Origin: Aporrectodea caliginosa
Taxonomy: Eukaryota; Annelida; Clitellata; Crassiclitellata; Lumbricidae
Assembly: GCA_020284085.1 (NCBI GenBank)
Contig: JACEVL010000018.1
Span: 676,001 to 740,000 of the forward strand
Direction of reading: 5' to 3'
DNA: 64,000 nucleotides
Shown here: positions 12,801-23,589 of the stretch, one piece after another
Layout: the number at the start of each line of letters is the position of its first letter
How positions within the stretch are numbered: position 1 is the first letter of the stretch
Translations under genes and position numbers: made by a program
The notes under the pieces: generated by a model
The model's database searches: none
Seen by the model: only the letters and a program-made list of their open reading frames with translations
What the model was told of the DNA's origin: nothing

Positions 12801-12910
12801 GCTAAACTTAGTGTCTATTTCTAGAACGTCTAGCATATGTGATTCATACCCAGCCAATCGCAAGCGTTGCACCAGCAGTGCCGATGGTCTGCCACATGTT
12901 TACGGACAGA
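9859..12910. other. intergenic, AT-rich, no recognised gene
   Basis: Apart from the candidate exon at 11090-11211, I see no coding exon. A 101-codon minus-strand frame (12509 to 12204) has no recognisable domain and no splice context and is treated as chance. No terminal repeats or target duplications were noticed. Confidence 0.5.
11090..11211 (+). other. candidate alternative last exon of the first gene
   Basis: A strong pyrimidine tract and CAG (11063-11089) precede an open stretch that, entered in phase 1 as left by exon 6 (ends 8041), reads EKGLEQLIYQLNTSWSKAKT, a Ser run, and ends at TAA 11209-11211. Exon 7 is entered in the same phase, so this could be a mutually exclusive terminal exon replacing it. 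It has amphipathic, protein-like composition. No transcript evidence. Confidence 0.4.
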
Positions 12911-13322
12911 CATTGTATTGTATTGTATTTGAACACTTGTTATAGCGCCCCAACCAGATTGCCCATTCAGAGGCGCTCCCGACTACTGCGCGAACGCTGA
13001 ATCGGAGTTTCACGCCGAAAGCGCATGAGCAATTGCGAGTGAAGGACTTGCCCAGGGTCCCTACGCGGCGACTTTGAGGTGGATCCGAACCCGCAGCCCT
13101 CCAGCTGCAAGGCACCGAACATACCCCTACACCACCGCGCCCCAGTTGTATTGTGGTGTGTTGTATTGTGTGTTGTATTGTACTCCACGTTTATAATGCA
13201 ACCGAGCCACCCGCAGTAAAGATCCGAGAAATTATAATCTCTGATAATCCGACCCGGCCGGGAAGCGAACCCGGGGCGCCGGCGCGGTGAGCGGGCACCA
13301 ACCCACTCGGCCACTCAGGATC
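12911..13322 (-). repeat. dimeric tRNA-derived SINE, copy 1
   Basis: On the minus strand two tRNA-like promoter heads follow one another. Head 1 has A box TGGCCGAGTGGG (13304-13315) and B box GGGTTCGCTTCCC (13260-13272), Leu/Ser-like. Its tail runs to an ATACA-rich spacer (13143-13185). Head 2 has A box GGTGGTGTAGGGG (about 13124-13136) and B box GGTTCGGATCC (13081-13091), followed by a body ending in GCGCTATAACAAGTG and (AATAC)n at 12911-12935. A and B boxes are internal RNA polymerase III promoter elements. A second copy with the same order is at 57427-57840. Confidence 0.75.
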
Positions 13323-13329
13323 CTTAAAG

Positions 13330-14648
13330 AAAATATTAAATTAATTTAAAATTATGACATGGACAATGTGCACCAGCATCTGGTAAATGTGCAATATATG
13401 GTTGTGTTTTCATTGTTAAAACCAGTCAGTAGTATGAATGTTAGCAGTCTGTACTGCTACGAATAGTATACAATAAGTTAGTTTGTAAAACTGCAAATGG
13501 CTGAAGTCCTAGAAATGTTACCTTGGTGGTTGTGCTTTACAGTGCACCAGTTATGTTCAGAGTAAGTCTCTGATGTGTAGTAAAATGTTGCTTGGTATAA
13601 CTGCGAGACAAGTTGAGCTTTTGGAGTGAGACTAAGTTAATACTGGATCTGGTATGTAAATTGTTACCATTTGAAGGTTTCAACCTCCTTTGCCATAAAG
13701 CTAAATCATAGGACCTTGCTCATTTGCAGTCCAATAAAATCAATGAGTATGGGGTGTTAGGTTTGGTTCCATGTCAGATTCCAAATTGAAATCCATGTTG
13801 AGGTTTCTAATGTTTTCAGCATAATTTCAAATATTTAAATGATGTTCCCAAATGTCATAATTTTAAATTAATTTAATATTTTCTTAATATCTGTAAGGAC
13901 AATTTGTTGAATTACAGTGGTTAGTGTTTACTGTAGGAAGATGGGAGTGGTTGAAAGCTCAGTTGTCAGTATTCATTCTCTAGTTGAAACTTCATCAAGA
14001 CTTTATGAGATCCACTGAATGCTTATGTAACGAGATCTGCTGGATGCTGACTTATTAATAATGCTTCTTTGCTTTTGTTAACCATATTCATTCATACTTG
14101 CTTAAGCTGCATCCCTTGTGTGACATAGGGATTGTTATTTCTCATTAGTGACATGTTCTGTATCTTAAAATGCACTGTATGCACATTAGCTGACATACCT
14201 ATGCCTGGGTTTTAAATCCCAATGCATTGTCTATATGTATTGATTGAATTATTTGTGTGGCACCTTTGAAGAGCCTTTCTAAGATGCTAAAACATGGCTG
14301 TCTAAAGAGGTGTACATGTGGTTTATGGTAGCTAAATGTACAATTTGCAATTCAAGCCATGGTCTAGTGATTATTGTCTAGATAGGCATATCATAGACTA
14401 GTAACTGCAATTGCTTTACTATATATAGTGAATTAGATTTTTAGAAATTGCAGTAGAGCCCTGTATCAGTTTAACATTCGAAGACTTCTGAGAGTGGTTT
14501 AACAAATGTTGCAGTGGTGTACTCCTGCATCATCATGAGTAGCATTGTGTTATTGCACCAGTTGGTGTAATTCGCTTGAAAGTGGTTGTTCGTTTCATTT
14601 GTCCTGTGCTGAGCTGTAAGTATGCTGTGTGTTTCCTAGTTTGTTAGA
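13330..14648. other. intergenic, no recognised feature
   Basis: AT-rich unique-looking DNA with stop codons in all frames; no exon, terminal repeat or tandem repeat noticed. Confidence 0.5.
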
Positions 14649-14656
14649 TTCTCTTG

Positions 14657-14809
14657 CAGTGTTTCCATTAGAGTCCAAAAAGAGGACGTATTTACGCCCT
14701 GACCTAGAATTTTTTGGACGTAGCTCATGTATTTTGGCTATCACGCCGAAAAATTTTGACGTTTTTTACGGACGTAAAAATGGCTGTTTGGACATTAACG
14801 GAAACACTG
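14657..14809. mobile_element. hAT-type MITE (CAGTGTTTCC family)
   Basis: 153 bp with ends CAGTGTTTCCATTAGAGTCC and GGACATTAACGGAAACACTG and a perfect 8-bp target duplication TTCTCTTG (14649-14656 and 14810-14817). The short frame across it is a by-product. Confidence 0.9.
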
Positions 14810-15229
14810 TTCTCTTGTCCTAAATGTTCTTAATTTTTGTCATGTCTTTTCAAGAACCTAAGTCCCAAGAGTATGCTCATTTAACCCAATGTTTTTGTCA
14901 TCAGGGCACATTTTTCACGTATTGGTTTCTCTGACTTAGGCCAAATTTTCTCATGCATGGTCACAATTTTTTTCATTAGTCTTTAAATTGTTGTTGTCAT
15001 TAATCTGTAGTGGGTTTCTTTTGCTGAATCAGTTTGTGTTGACTCTAATTTGTATTTTCTTTGTGATTATTGATTTCTTCTGTAATTTGCTTTTGTAATT
15101 GTGTTCACCTGTTCTTAGTTCCGTTTGACCTCCTTTTGGTTTGCTCAGTATGTTCTCAATTTGTCTTTCATCATTATTTCATTTTGCTGTGTTGAATGAT
15201 AGATCCTCATTCATTTGTTTTAATGAACT

Positions 15230-15850
15230 CCCACAGCCTAGTTGATTTTACTTTTGTCAGCTTGATCTTCCTTTACTCTTATCATGTTCAAGTTTGACCT
15301 GGTTTGAGCATAATTATGGTTTGAGCATAATTTCTTTTAGCTTGGTCAAGCATTATCTCCTTTTGCTTAGTTTTGCATTATTTAAGGTGACTTTGTTGAA
15401 TGTCATCTCCCTTGGATTTGGTTCACCATCTTAAGGTTGATCGAGTATCATCTGCCTTATTTTGGTCATAGTTTATTAACACTTTAACGAGGACAGTGAA
15501 CTAAAGCCACTAGGAATCCACTGCAGCTCTTGTTGTTAAAGTGTTAATCTGTTTAGCCTGGCCAAGCATAATATTTAGCTTATTTAAAAATAATTGTTAC
15601 AAGCCATAGCTTGGCTGGGCATAACACTACTTTGGCTTGGTTAAAGTAATGATCTCCTTAGGTCATAGCTTGGGTGAACATAATATCCTTTGGCTTAGTT
15701 AAAAGTAATGATCTCCTAAGACTGTAGTTTGGCTCAGCATAATATCCTTTAGCTTGGTTAAAGTTTTAAAGCGATAATCTCCTTTGACTATAGCTGGCTC
15801 AGCATAATATCGTTTACCTTGGTTTAGTAGAATGTTCTTTTGCAGACAAT
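15230..15850. repeat. degenerate ~65-70 bp tandem repeat
   Basis: Words such as AGCTTGGTTAAAGTAATG, ATCTCCTTTG and GCTCAGCATAATATCCTTT recur at roughly 65-70-bp spacing, best preserved from 15560 to 15830 and fading to the left. It is an old minisatellite with much divergence between units. Confidence 0.65.
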
Positions 15851-15859
15851 GTTATATAC

Positions 15860-16745
15860 TGAGCTGGATGGAAATATGTCTGCCTTTTGATACATTATAG
15901 CAAAATTATGTGAAATTCATGGTCAGTAATGATGTCCAGCCATGGGTGAGAACTGTGGTAACACTGTATGTGTGTATGTACAACTATTGCAATAACTACT
16001 ACTATGGAACCTCATTATAATGTGCTTTATGGAGCCCTATCAAGTCTGGTTTGTTGCATTATTATGAGGTCAGTTCTTAGTTTTAATAAATTTGGAGTCT
16101 ATATGCATTTGACATCAGTGTGTGTTATTATGAAGCATTTTTTAAACAGGGGCTTCTGTTTGTGTAATCATTGAAGACTCCTAGTTGCTTCATTCCATTT
16201 GCAATCTCAAGGTTATTTATAAGTGGTACACATAATTTATGTCACGAAACATAGTATATACATAGAATATATATATTATATATGTGATTGGAATTAGGGA
16301 CACTTGTAGGCAAATTCTGAAAAAACTGTAGAAATTGTTCAGTTGTACAGTTATTCTTGACTTTATTTTTGCTTTTGCGATTTTCCAGTATTTTGAGGAA
16401 CGAAAGTTGTTATATTTTATAATTTTTCCAGTGTGGTGTTTGTGTTTTTGAGTGAATGGATGTCCTTTGCCAAATAAAATTGTTCTCTTTGCAGTTGAAT
16501 TTAATGGGTTTCTCATATATTAGCAGGTTTTAACAGAAAATAACCTTCAGTGCTTGTAATTATATATTAATGTGCATTTTAAAGTGGTTCATAAAACGTA
16601 AAGTATGTTTACCGTAGTTCAATACACTTTAAAACATTTTCAACTTGGTCAGGAGATTCTATAAGCACTGGTTTAACATGGTTTCGTCACCTAAAACTGG
16701 CACTCATGACTCAAATTAATGCAAAAATTCAGTGGCTTAACTACC
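15860..16745. other. AT-rich intergenic, nothing recognised
   Basis: No exon, repeat end or RNA gene noticed. Includes a short run of alternating TA at 16266-16280. Confidence 0.4.
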
Positions 16746-16751
16746 CGCAAT

Positions 16752-16915
16752 CAGGGCCGTTTTTACCATAGGTGCAAACGGTGCGGTGCACCGCGGGCCC
16801 CTGAGACGAGTTTTACTAGTGTATAAGGAATATAACTAAGGGATAAATGGGATATAAAAAAACCATCGGCAAACCAACGGCCGCTCGACCGACACGGGCC
16901 CCTGTGGTAACATTT
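16752..16915 (+). mobile_element. truncated transposon end (CAGGGCCG type)
   Basis: CAGGGCCGTTTTTACC followed by CGGTGCACCGCGGGCCCC resembles the left end of hAT-like elements with GGGCCCC subterminal motifs. No matching right end was found, so the copy looks truncated. Confidence 0.4.
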
Positions 16916-17387
16916 TGCACCCACATTCACAGAACCTTATCAATGGTCCTGCCCGCAATGCTTGTTGACCGAGCCAAGAGGGGCCCAAATCCCACTTCAC
17001 GTTATTTTGAACCTATGCAGTTTCCTATGAACAGAGCCTGGTTAGCTACATTGGTTAGAGCATACATCCCATGCGCCTCTCAGTGTTGTTCAGTAATTGA
17101 AATACATGTAATTGAATTATGTAATTGAATTACATGTTCTGTAATTGTAATTGTAATTGAATTACATGTTCTGTAATTGTAATTGTAATTGAATTACATT
17201 TTAAGTCCAGTAATTGTAATTGTATTTCAATTACAATATTGCATGTAATTTGTAATTGAATGAAGTGTAAATTACAAATTACTTTCATAAAGTCAGCAAA
17301 GATGCCAGCCTGCCGGACCACTCCTTTAATTGAATTAACTGCTCTGCAGTATGTTTGCATGGCAACATAATAATTATTGTCAACATT

Positions 17388-18666
17388 AGGGGAGGGTGCT
17401 CCAAGATGCTCACGCTAAGGAAAATTGTGAGTTTCTTCTGTGTGGATTGCAAGAGAAGTACATGTTTGTATCCAATGCAAAGACTGATCATTAATAAAGC
17501 AACTACAGCAACTATAGCGGTTAATTCAATAAGATCATATCTGTAAATTTAAAAAAGTAGATGTCTTCAAACTGGGCATCTTAGGAACCCCGTACTACAA
17601 GATGCCCATAGGCTGGGCATCTTGTAACAATGGAAAATGACGTAAGCAAGTGGTATGGCAATCATGCATTTTATAGACTAAAGAAGTAAACTGTAAATGA
17701 ACTAAACAAACTGAACCATAAACTAAAATACCCTAAAGCTACTAAGCAAATTAGTTGTCTTTTTGGGTGGTGTTCCAGGACACCACTTCTTGCTTATCTT
17801 CTCCTTGGTTTGTCTTGGCTGCATGTAAGTTTGTTTCTATTCTTTAATTCCTTCATTTTGTTTTTTGCTGCAACTGTGTCTGAAAATGCAGTGTCCTTAC
17901 AGCTTGCCACAGAGTTAGTCTGTTTTGGCATTGTTTTTCATCTTTATCTTTCCTGTCTGTTCTAGTAACTTCTTTTTCTATGGTAAAGTCACTGAACTGG
18001 TAAACACCTCAGACGTCTGCTTTCCTTTTTGTATTTTCAATCTCTTGGATTCGGGCAATGGTGACATAGAGTCAATAACCACTGATAAATGTGCATGTAC
18101 CTATTGATTTTTATTATTATTTCTTGCAGAAGAAGGAGACATTATGACTGGGCACCTTGTAATCTCTATGCTTCCTATACATTCAAGACGCCCATGGGCA
18201 ACTTGTAATCTCTATGAGTCCTATACATTCAAGACGCCCATGTGCATCTTGTAATCTCTATGCTTCCCACACATTCAAGACGCCCATGGGCTTCTTGTAA
18301 TTTTCAAGTTCTTCTCTACTGACGCCATTTTATTTAACTATGACAATGTTTGCAAGTTTGATAAAACCTTAAAAATAACTAAAAATGGATCCAAAATAAA
18401 CGTCGAAAAGCGCGCCTTGGCAGTGCATAAGGTTAACGAGAAAATTAGTCATATTCATAAATGTGTACTAACGCAGAAGTAGTAAAAATTTAGAAAATTG
18501 ATTAATCACGCCAATTTCTCGAATATTGAAACTTTACCGCTAAGGAAGGTTCGCACGATGTCGCTGCATGCAAACACACAACTAAAATACGAATCTGAAT
18601 AGTTCTATACGTTTTAAAGGGGGTGGGCGTCTTAGTCACCCTCGGCATCTTGTAGCACTCTCCCCT
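17388..18666. mobile_element. nested 1.28-kb DNA element, TIR AGGGGAGGGTGC, 3-bp target duplication
   Basis: Ends AGGGGAGGGTGCTCCAAGATGC and GCATCTTGTAGCACTCTCCCCT are inverted repeats with three mismatches; ATT flanks both sides (17385-17387 and 18667-18669). The word GCATCTTGTA recurs inside near both ends, like subterminal binding sites. A 61-bp unit (CATTCAAGACGCCCATG...) repeats three times at 18155-18305. A 3-bp duplication would fit Harbinger- or CACTA-like elements, but the end sequence does not settle the superfamily. No transposase seen. Confidence 0.75.
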
Positions 18667-18810
18667 ATTCTTTCCTTACACCCCTCTTACAATCTTACAG
18701 CACACATTGATAGATCTCAAGGGCAAGGGTTGACCTTCATTATCAGACTATCCATGCAGTCATGCACTCATCTTTAATAGCTAGCTTACTGCGGCTGCCT
18801 ACAGAAAACA

Positions 18811-18945
18811 AAGCTTCCATCTTCAGATCCAGTTGAGCGTCTCTTTAGCACTGCTGGACGAATTGACTCACTCACTCAGGCGCAATCAACCGAGTTCTCT
18901 AACAGACTGTCCTTTTGAAAAACTTCTACTAAAAATCAAATAAAC
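18811..18945 (+). pseudogene. hAT transposase C-terminal dimerisation remnant
   Basis: KLPSSDPVERLFSTAGRID is followed by an Asn/Leu-rich stretch, then a one-base frameshift near 18914 into EKLLLKI. This matches the hAT C-terminal block (SSAxVERLFSxAG...NFEKLLLLK). The catalytic part is absent. It belongs to the hAT element around it. Confidence 0.8.
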
Positions 18946-19344
18946 TCTAACTTGCTTTAATGGATCATACTTGCAAATCGTATTTTAGATACCTGACAAA
19001 CTTATAATACAATTGAATGTATATATTATTACAATTTACAGGATGTGTTAGTTTAAAAATTGAGTAAATTAAAAATTATCGAAAAAATTCTAAATCATTT
19101 GCCAATTTTAAAGGAATAATTGAAAAGTAATTGGTAATTGACTTACAATCAAAATGTAATTGTAAATCAATTACTTTCACAATCAAGTAATTGTAATTAT
19201 AATGAATTACATTTAGAATGTAATTGATACAACTAGCGCCTCTGTGCTTGAAAATGCCAATTTACATACCAGTGGTGGCAGTTTCATAGATTTAGGCCGA
19301 ATCTTCGTTTATTATTTCAAACTGACACACTGCAGTATGATTTC

Positions 19345-19428
19345 CATTCATAGTATGAACGGATGATCACAAGTTATTACAGTTGTTGAATTTAAGTGTT
19401 TGTCAGCCATGCAAGGTGCCTATCACGT
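19345..19428. repeat. 84-bp direct repeat, copy 1
   Basis: Closely matches 20318-20402 in direct orientation (shared ATGATCACAAG, TTGAATTTAAGTGTTTG, CAGCCATGCAAGG). The two copies bracket a LINE fragment. Could be a dispersed repeat or a local duplication. Confidence 0.7.
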
Positions 19429-19823
19429 CCTACTGCTCATTTTACCAACTCCATCTGGTATGGCACCTAATCAAACGTACAGTTGTGGGTGGTGAAGGAT
19501 CAAGTAATTGAAAATTTAGCAGGGTTGATTGTTTAATAAATTCAGTTAATTGGTTTTCTTTTGCTTTGTTTTTATTTTAAGCTAAGGTGCACTTCCGACT
19601 GCATGTATGGTAAATTAATATATATATTCGTTTATTGAGAAAAAGAATCTGACAAAAACGCAAAAATGTTAACATGAGTGATAATGGATCATTAAAGTTC
19701 ATTGGAAGATTTTAGAATAAACTAGTAAATGTTTTCTATAATGATCTGGGGAAAAATTGAGTTGTCCTTGGGTGGGAGAGTATGGTTGTGTGCTCTAGGT
19801 CTTAATTGGTGAGAGGAAAGGGG

Positions 19824-20290
19824 TCAGAGTGGAGGTAGGAGTTGGTGAAGTACATGCTTGGGGTTGTGTAATATGGAGGAAAGGAGTTTTGCATCGGCTA
19901 TATGGGCAAGTTCAGAGACTGTTGGAAAGGATTGCTTTAGGTAATCTAGGCGTTTGGCTCTTTTTAGGAGTTTTTCCAGGCGTTCTTTATCGGAAGCCAG
20001 GGTAAGACCCCACCAGGATGGGGAGGCATAAAAAAGTTTAGCAATAGTAGTGGCTTTGGTTACATTATGGATGAATGAGGAAGAAAGGCCATGGGTTTTG
20101 AGTTTTCTGATAGCATAAAAAGAGGAGGAGCAAGTTGCTGTGAAGTGGTCTATATGGGCTGCGAGTTTGAGATTATCTTGAAGGATGACACCCAGTATTT
20201 TCACAGTTTTAACTCGGGTAATACTAGGCAATGAAGGAGGAGGGTCAAATTGGTGTCGAGGGCGGAAAATGAAGTCGCTTTTGTTGTTTC
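19824..20290 (-). pseudogene. LINE reverse transcriptase C-terminal fragment (CR1/Jockey-like)
   Basis: The 135-residue minus-strand frame contains VKTVKILGVILQDNLKLAAH, then HIDHFTATCSSSFYAIRKL and FYASPSWWGLTLASDKERLE. This is the conserved region after the reverse transcriptase catalytic core (VKxLGVxxDxxLxxxxHI...YASPxWxxxLT). There is no YxDD motif, so a 5'-truncated copy. Confidence 0.8.
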
Positions 20291-20317
20291 AAGTTCGTTA
20301 AGTAAGTAGGTTCATGT

Positions 20318-20402
20318 TACAATTCATAGTATGGAAGGATGATCACAAGGTATTACAGAAGTTGAATTTAAGTGTTTGGCAGCCATGCAAGGCGCCTATC
20401 AC
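20318..20402. repeat. 84-bp direct repeat, copy 2
   Basis: Partner of 19345-19428, about 0.97 kb away; a few substitutions differ. Confidence 0.7.
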
Positions 20403-21650
20403 ATTGGCATCTGACAAGCGCACATGCCTTGCTGAACTCACGTCGTTAAAAAGTTGGCAAACATTTAGTATCGTGGTGCATGAGGCTACGGAAGTGGGAC
20501 GGTATTTTTTGACATGCTGCGCGGAAGGTAGGATGTTTTCCAAAGACGACACAAACCCTAACCCTGACCCTAACCGACCATCACGACGCGTAACCTGACC
20601 CTAACCGACTCTAACGACGCCTAAAATTACGGGAGAAAAATACATGCACCACGATACTAAATGCTTGCCAAAGTTTGGGGGACTTCGGGGAGAGTCTGAA
20701 ATTTGTGCACCCTCGTTATACGGTGTTACGCTACTGATCTGTATAGTCTCTGTCCCACCCCATTTATGTTTACGGGTTCTCTCTGACCCCCACAAGGAAA
20801 AAAATCAAAAAATGTTCTCACAAAATCCATCACCCGCAAAGTTATATACAGATTTTCGTCCCTGGAATAGAGTGAATACAACAAAATGGAACCGTAGGTC
20901 TATTTTGGGGAGAAATTCCGATTTTTGTTATGCATCGGAACAGCGTTCACAAAAATGGCGTCCATCACTGTTGCCTGTCAACATTTTTGGAAAGCCTAGA
21001 TAGGTCTTTGAAAACACATAGAATAACATAGACATATAATGTAATGTAACAAGACATTTATATAGCGCCACCTAGGAGTCTCACAGAAGCGCTCAACACG
21101 TGGCCATCAAACAGCTGAAAAAGTGCGTCTTTAAGAGTCGAGAGAAAACCATGTAACCACATGCAGCATAAGGAATACATAGAAATATTTTATCCCAAAA
21201 GAGTTTTTCTATCAAGCGTTCGAACTCCACAAAACTAGTAGACCTGTGGACAAGTCGAACAGTCTCCGGAGTATTATGTTCTGAAAAATTCCCAAAAGTT
21301 AGATTTGCGCAAATTTATTTTGGTATTTCTAAAATTGAGAAAACGGTAATTTAAAATAAGACATTTCTCGTAATAGTATTGTTAATGTAGATAATTTTGC
21401 ACTCTGTTCAATATTTTGTACTATACTGGCCTTTTACTGGGCATAATATTATTGTTGTTCGGCCTTTAATCTCTAGCGCTAACTAAGTAAAGTGCTGAAA
21501 GTTTATAATCTATGCATTTCCGGCAGAGTTAATGTAGCGTGGTTGTGTTGTCCAATGTTGAATATTTTTAAAGGTAGGTTTTTGGTTAATTGTATGCTTT
21601 TGTATCAGGCGGTGAAATAAACTGACACTATTATGAAGTGTAAGCGAGTT
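20403..21650. other. intergenic with one SINE-like patch
   Basis: 21040-21125 carries ATATAGCGCCACCTAGGAG and GAAGCGCT words shared with other SINE-like patches here (compare 12945 and 23980). CCCTAA-like words at 20555-20610 are too few to be a telomeric tract. Otherwise nothing recognised. Confidence 0.4.
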
Positions 21651-21765
21651 TTTTTTATTATAGGTGAACGTTGCACGTGGTTTTATGAGATCCCACACTG
21701 TACGACGTTTCTGGAACGATCCTCCTCCTGAAATTTTCGGTTCCTTCACCATCCATGCAAATCAG

Positions 21766-22842
21766 GGGCACGGGTAAAATGCTGATTTGCTGATTGCTGA
21801 TTTGCTGATTGGCTAGGGGTAAAATGCTGATTACAAAAATGCTGATTGGTCATGCTGATTGGTGGGTAAAATGCTGATTAGAAAATGCTGATTGTAACAA
21901 CAGAATGTAACAATCGGCCTTTATTATTATTAATCAATTACATGTATTATTACTACATTTATTATTATTGTTATTATGACGACAGAAATTGGATGATCCA
22001 TTGAAAAATAAGCTGTTTTGGTGAAGCACTTGCTCCATGACTTGGGACCGTCATAGATCTGGAAATGCATTCTGTCACATAGACCACTGCCACATTTTCT
22101 TTCTTTTGCTGATTCACAAAAACACCAACGATATCCATCTACTTTCTTAAAATCTTCTGACCATGAATAATGAAGAATTGATCCTCCTGTCGGTCGATTA
22201 ACAATTACATTTACTGACCGACTATTAAAATTTAAAACACTCTAGATATCACTCATGACTGTAATTCTTCCTATCCAATGTATGTGAACTCTCCAAAATC
22301 AAAATTTATGATAAGCTACACACTTATTCTGGGATATTTATAGTCTTTTAAAAGTTTGCATTGGTTGAATAAATACCCTATTGAAGACAACAAAGTGTAC
22401 TATCTTGTTTGATCACTACTTGCCTGGACTTTAATCTCTTAATTAACAGCTTCATATTTGTTAATTAAAACATCATCATCATCATATTCGTTTATTTAAC
22501 ACAAAACTGTCGACAAAACGCAACAGAATAATATTCAACAATATTGAATAATATTCAACAATATTGAAAACAAAGTGTATATGTCTTCTTTGATAACTGC
22601 TTGCTGGGACTTCAATTTCTTAATTAACAGCTTCACATTTGTTAATTAAAACAGTATTGATAACAACAAAGTGTATTGACTTGTGATCAGTACTTGCCTG
22701 GATATCAATCAGCATTTTACCCTTTGATATGCTGATTTGGCTGGTAGGTAAAATGCTGACCAGTCAGCATTTTCTAATCAGCATTTTACCCTTAGCCAAT
22801 CAGCAAATCAGCAATCAGCAAATCAGCATTTTACCCGTGCCC
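21766..22842. mobile_element. Mutator-like (MULE) candidate, 1077 bp, 9-bp target duplication
   Basis: Ends GGGCACGGGTAAAATGCTG and CAGCATTTTACCCGTGCCC are perfect inverted repeats; they continue imperfectly for about 140 bp through many copies of AAAATGCTGATT. A perfect 9-bp duplication GCAAATCAG flanks it (21757-21765 and 22843-22851). Nine bases plus long terminal repeats point to the Mutator superfamily. The middle (22380-22710) has three degenerate copies of a block with CAACAAAGTGTA and CTTAATTAACAGCTTCA. One minus-strand ORF fragment lies inside. Confidence 0.8.
21930..22241 (-). CDS. unrecognised Cys/Trp-rich ORF fragment in the Mutator-like element
   Basis: An open minus-strand frame of 103 codons without an early ATG runs from a stop at 22242 to TAA at 21930-21932. 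It includes NRPTGGSILHYSW, KKVDGYRWCFCESAKERKC, then GSGLCDRMHFQIYDGP and SWSKCF. The GG...Y...DGYRWxCxxxxxxxC pattern loosely recalls FLYWCH-type zinc fingers that often start Mutator-like transposases, but I could not confirm it. The C-terminal end falls into low-complexity Ile/Val codons, so the frame is probably a broken exon of a once longer protein. Not a host gene. Confidence 0.45.
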   Translation of the reverse strand, partial: SVLNFNSRSVNVIVNRPTGGSILHYSWSEDFKKVDGYRWCFCESAKERKCGSGLCDRMHFQIYDGPKSWSKCFTKTAYFSMDHPISVVIITIIINVVIIHVID

Positions 22843-23059
22843 GCAAATCAGCCACCTCAGGCTCTGCTATCTATTACTTCTACGGCTTTCCACCCAAAAC
22901 TTAAGTCTCACCTCTTCAAGAATTCATACCCCGACGTCTCACCTCTTCAAGAAGTCATACCCCGACTCATCTGATCCTCCACCTTCCAGTTCTGGACATG
23001 AACGACGCTCACCTTAACATCTACTCTGCCCACTCTAGCTACCGGACTTGACCACCTTC

Positions 23060-23185
23060 TGACGGCGTCAACCCGAATGCCCGAAAACGTTGAAAATACA
23101 CAAAAACCATTTCCCGAAAGCAGTTTTCTAGAGAACGACCGAACTCCAGAAGGCTATTCATGGTTAAATTGTAAGCATGACATAG
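23060..23185 (-). mobile_element. partial inverted copy of the GGTGCGGGCC MITE family
   Basis: Read on the minus strand it matches the right part of the 23238-23495 element (TTTCTAGAAAACTG, TTTCGGGAAAT, TTTTCAACGTTTTCGGG). Truncated on one side. Confidence 0.65.
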
Positions 23186-23237
23186 ACCTTGTGTGGCCTT
23201 GATCCATATCGAATTTCCATGTTAGATCATTTAAATG

Positions 23238-23495
23238 GGTGCGGGCCGAAACCAGAATCCCCAAAAGGCATTTCGGCCGGATCCCCGAAATTGATTTTCT
23301 AAGTCCGACCCGAAAGAATATAATTAACAAATAAACATTTGAATAGGCAGTATATCGATATACATCAAGGTCACGCTAAGTCTATGTAATGTTTACAATT
23401 TAACCCTGACAAGCTCAGCCGCTTTCTAGAAAACTGTTTTCGGGAAATCGGGCTTTTGTCTGTTTTCAGCGTTTTCGGGGATTCAGGCTGACCCC
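23238..23495. mobile_element. MITE, GGTGCGGGCC family, copy A
   Basis: 258 bp starting GGTGCGGGCCGAAACC and ending GGATTCAGGCTGACCCC, with a perfect 9-bp duplication ATTTAAATG (23229-23237 and 23496-23504). The ends are imperfect inverted repeats. Nine-base duplications suggest mobilisation by a Mutator-type transposase. Confidence 0.85.
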
Positions 23496-23589
23496 ATTTA
23501 AATGTACAATGTTGTAACTATACATTGCATGATTTTAATTATTGGTTGTTTGTAAGATATTGAGGTGTTTTCAAGGGAATTTCCATCAT

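Larger units (their letters stand above)
17081..19235 (+). mobile_element. hAT transposon with TGTAATTGAATTACA subterminal repeats, split by another element
   Basis: A perfect 8-bp target duplication GCGCCTCT flanks it (17073-17080 and 19236-19243). The left end is CAGTGTTGTTCAGTAATTG; the right end reads back as TAGTTGTATCAATTAC. Both subterminal regions (17090-17280 and 19110-19220) are packed with AATTGTAATTG-type repeats. It carries a transposase C-terminus (18811-18945). A second element (17388-18666) was inserted later; without it the hAT is about 0.88 kb. Confidence 0.85.
21655..22980 (+). pseudogene. decayed LINE C-terminus interrupted by a Mutator-like element
   Basis: Before the insertion, SHTVRRFWNDPPPEIFGSFT; after it, a Ser/Thr/Phe stretch with FHPKLKSHLFKNSYPD. 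Together they match the last ~60 residues of CR1/L2-type proteins (RxFxxxxxRxWNxLPxxL...FKxxLKTHLF). Segments 21655-21765 and 22852-22980 were one piece before 21766-22842 arrived. Confidence 0.6.

Noticed and set aside
13240..13322. tRNA gene (Leu/Ser-like)
   Set aside because: A and B boxes are good but the acceptor and anticodon arms do not pair and a SINE body follows.
20553..20612. CCCTAA/CCCTGA-like words resembling telomeric repeats
   Set aside because: Only three or four imperfect units mixed with CCGACC words; too short and irregular for an interstitial telomere.
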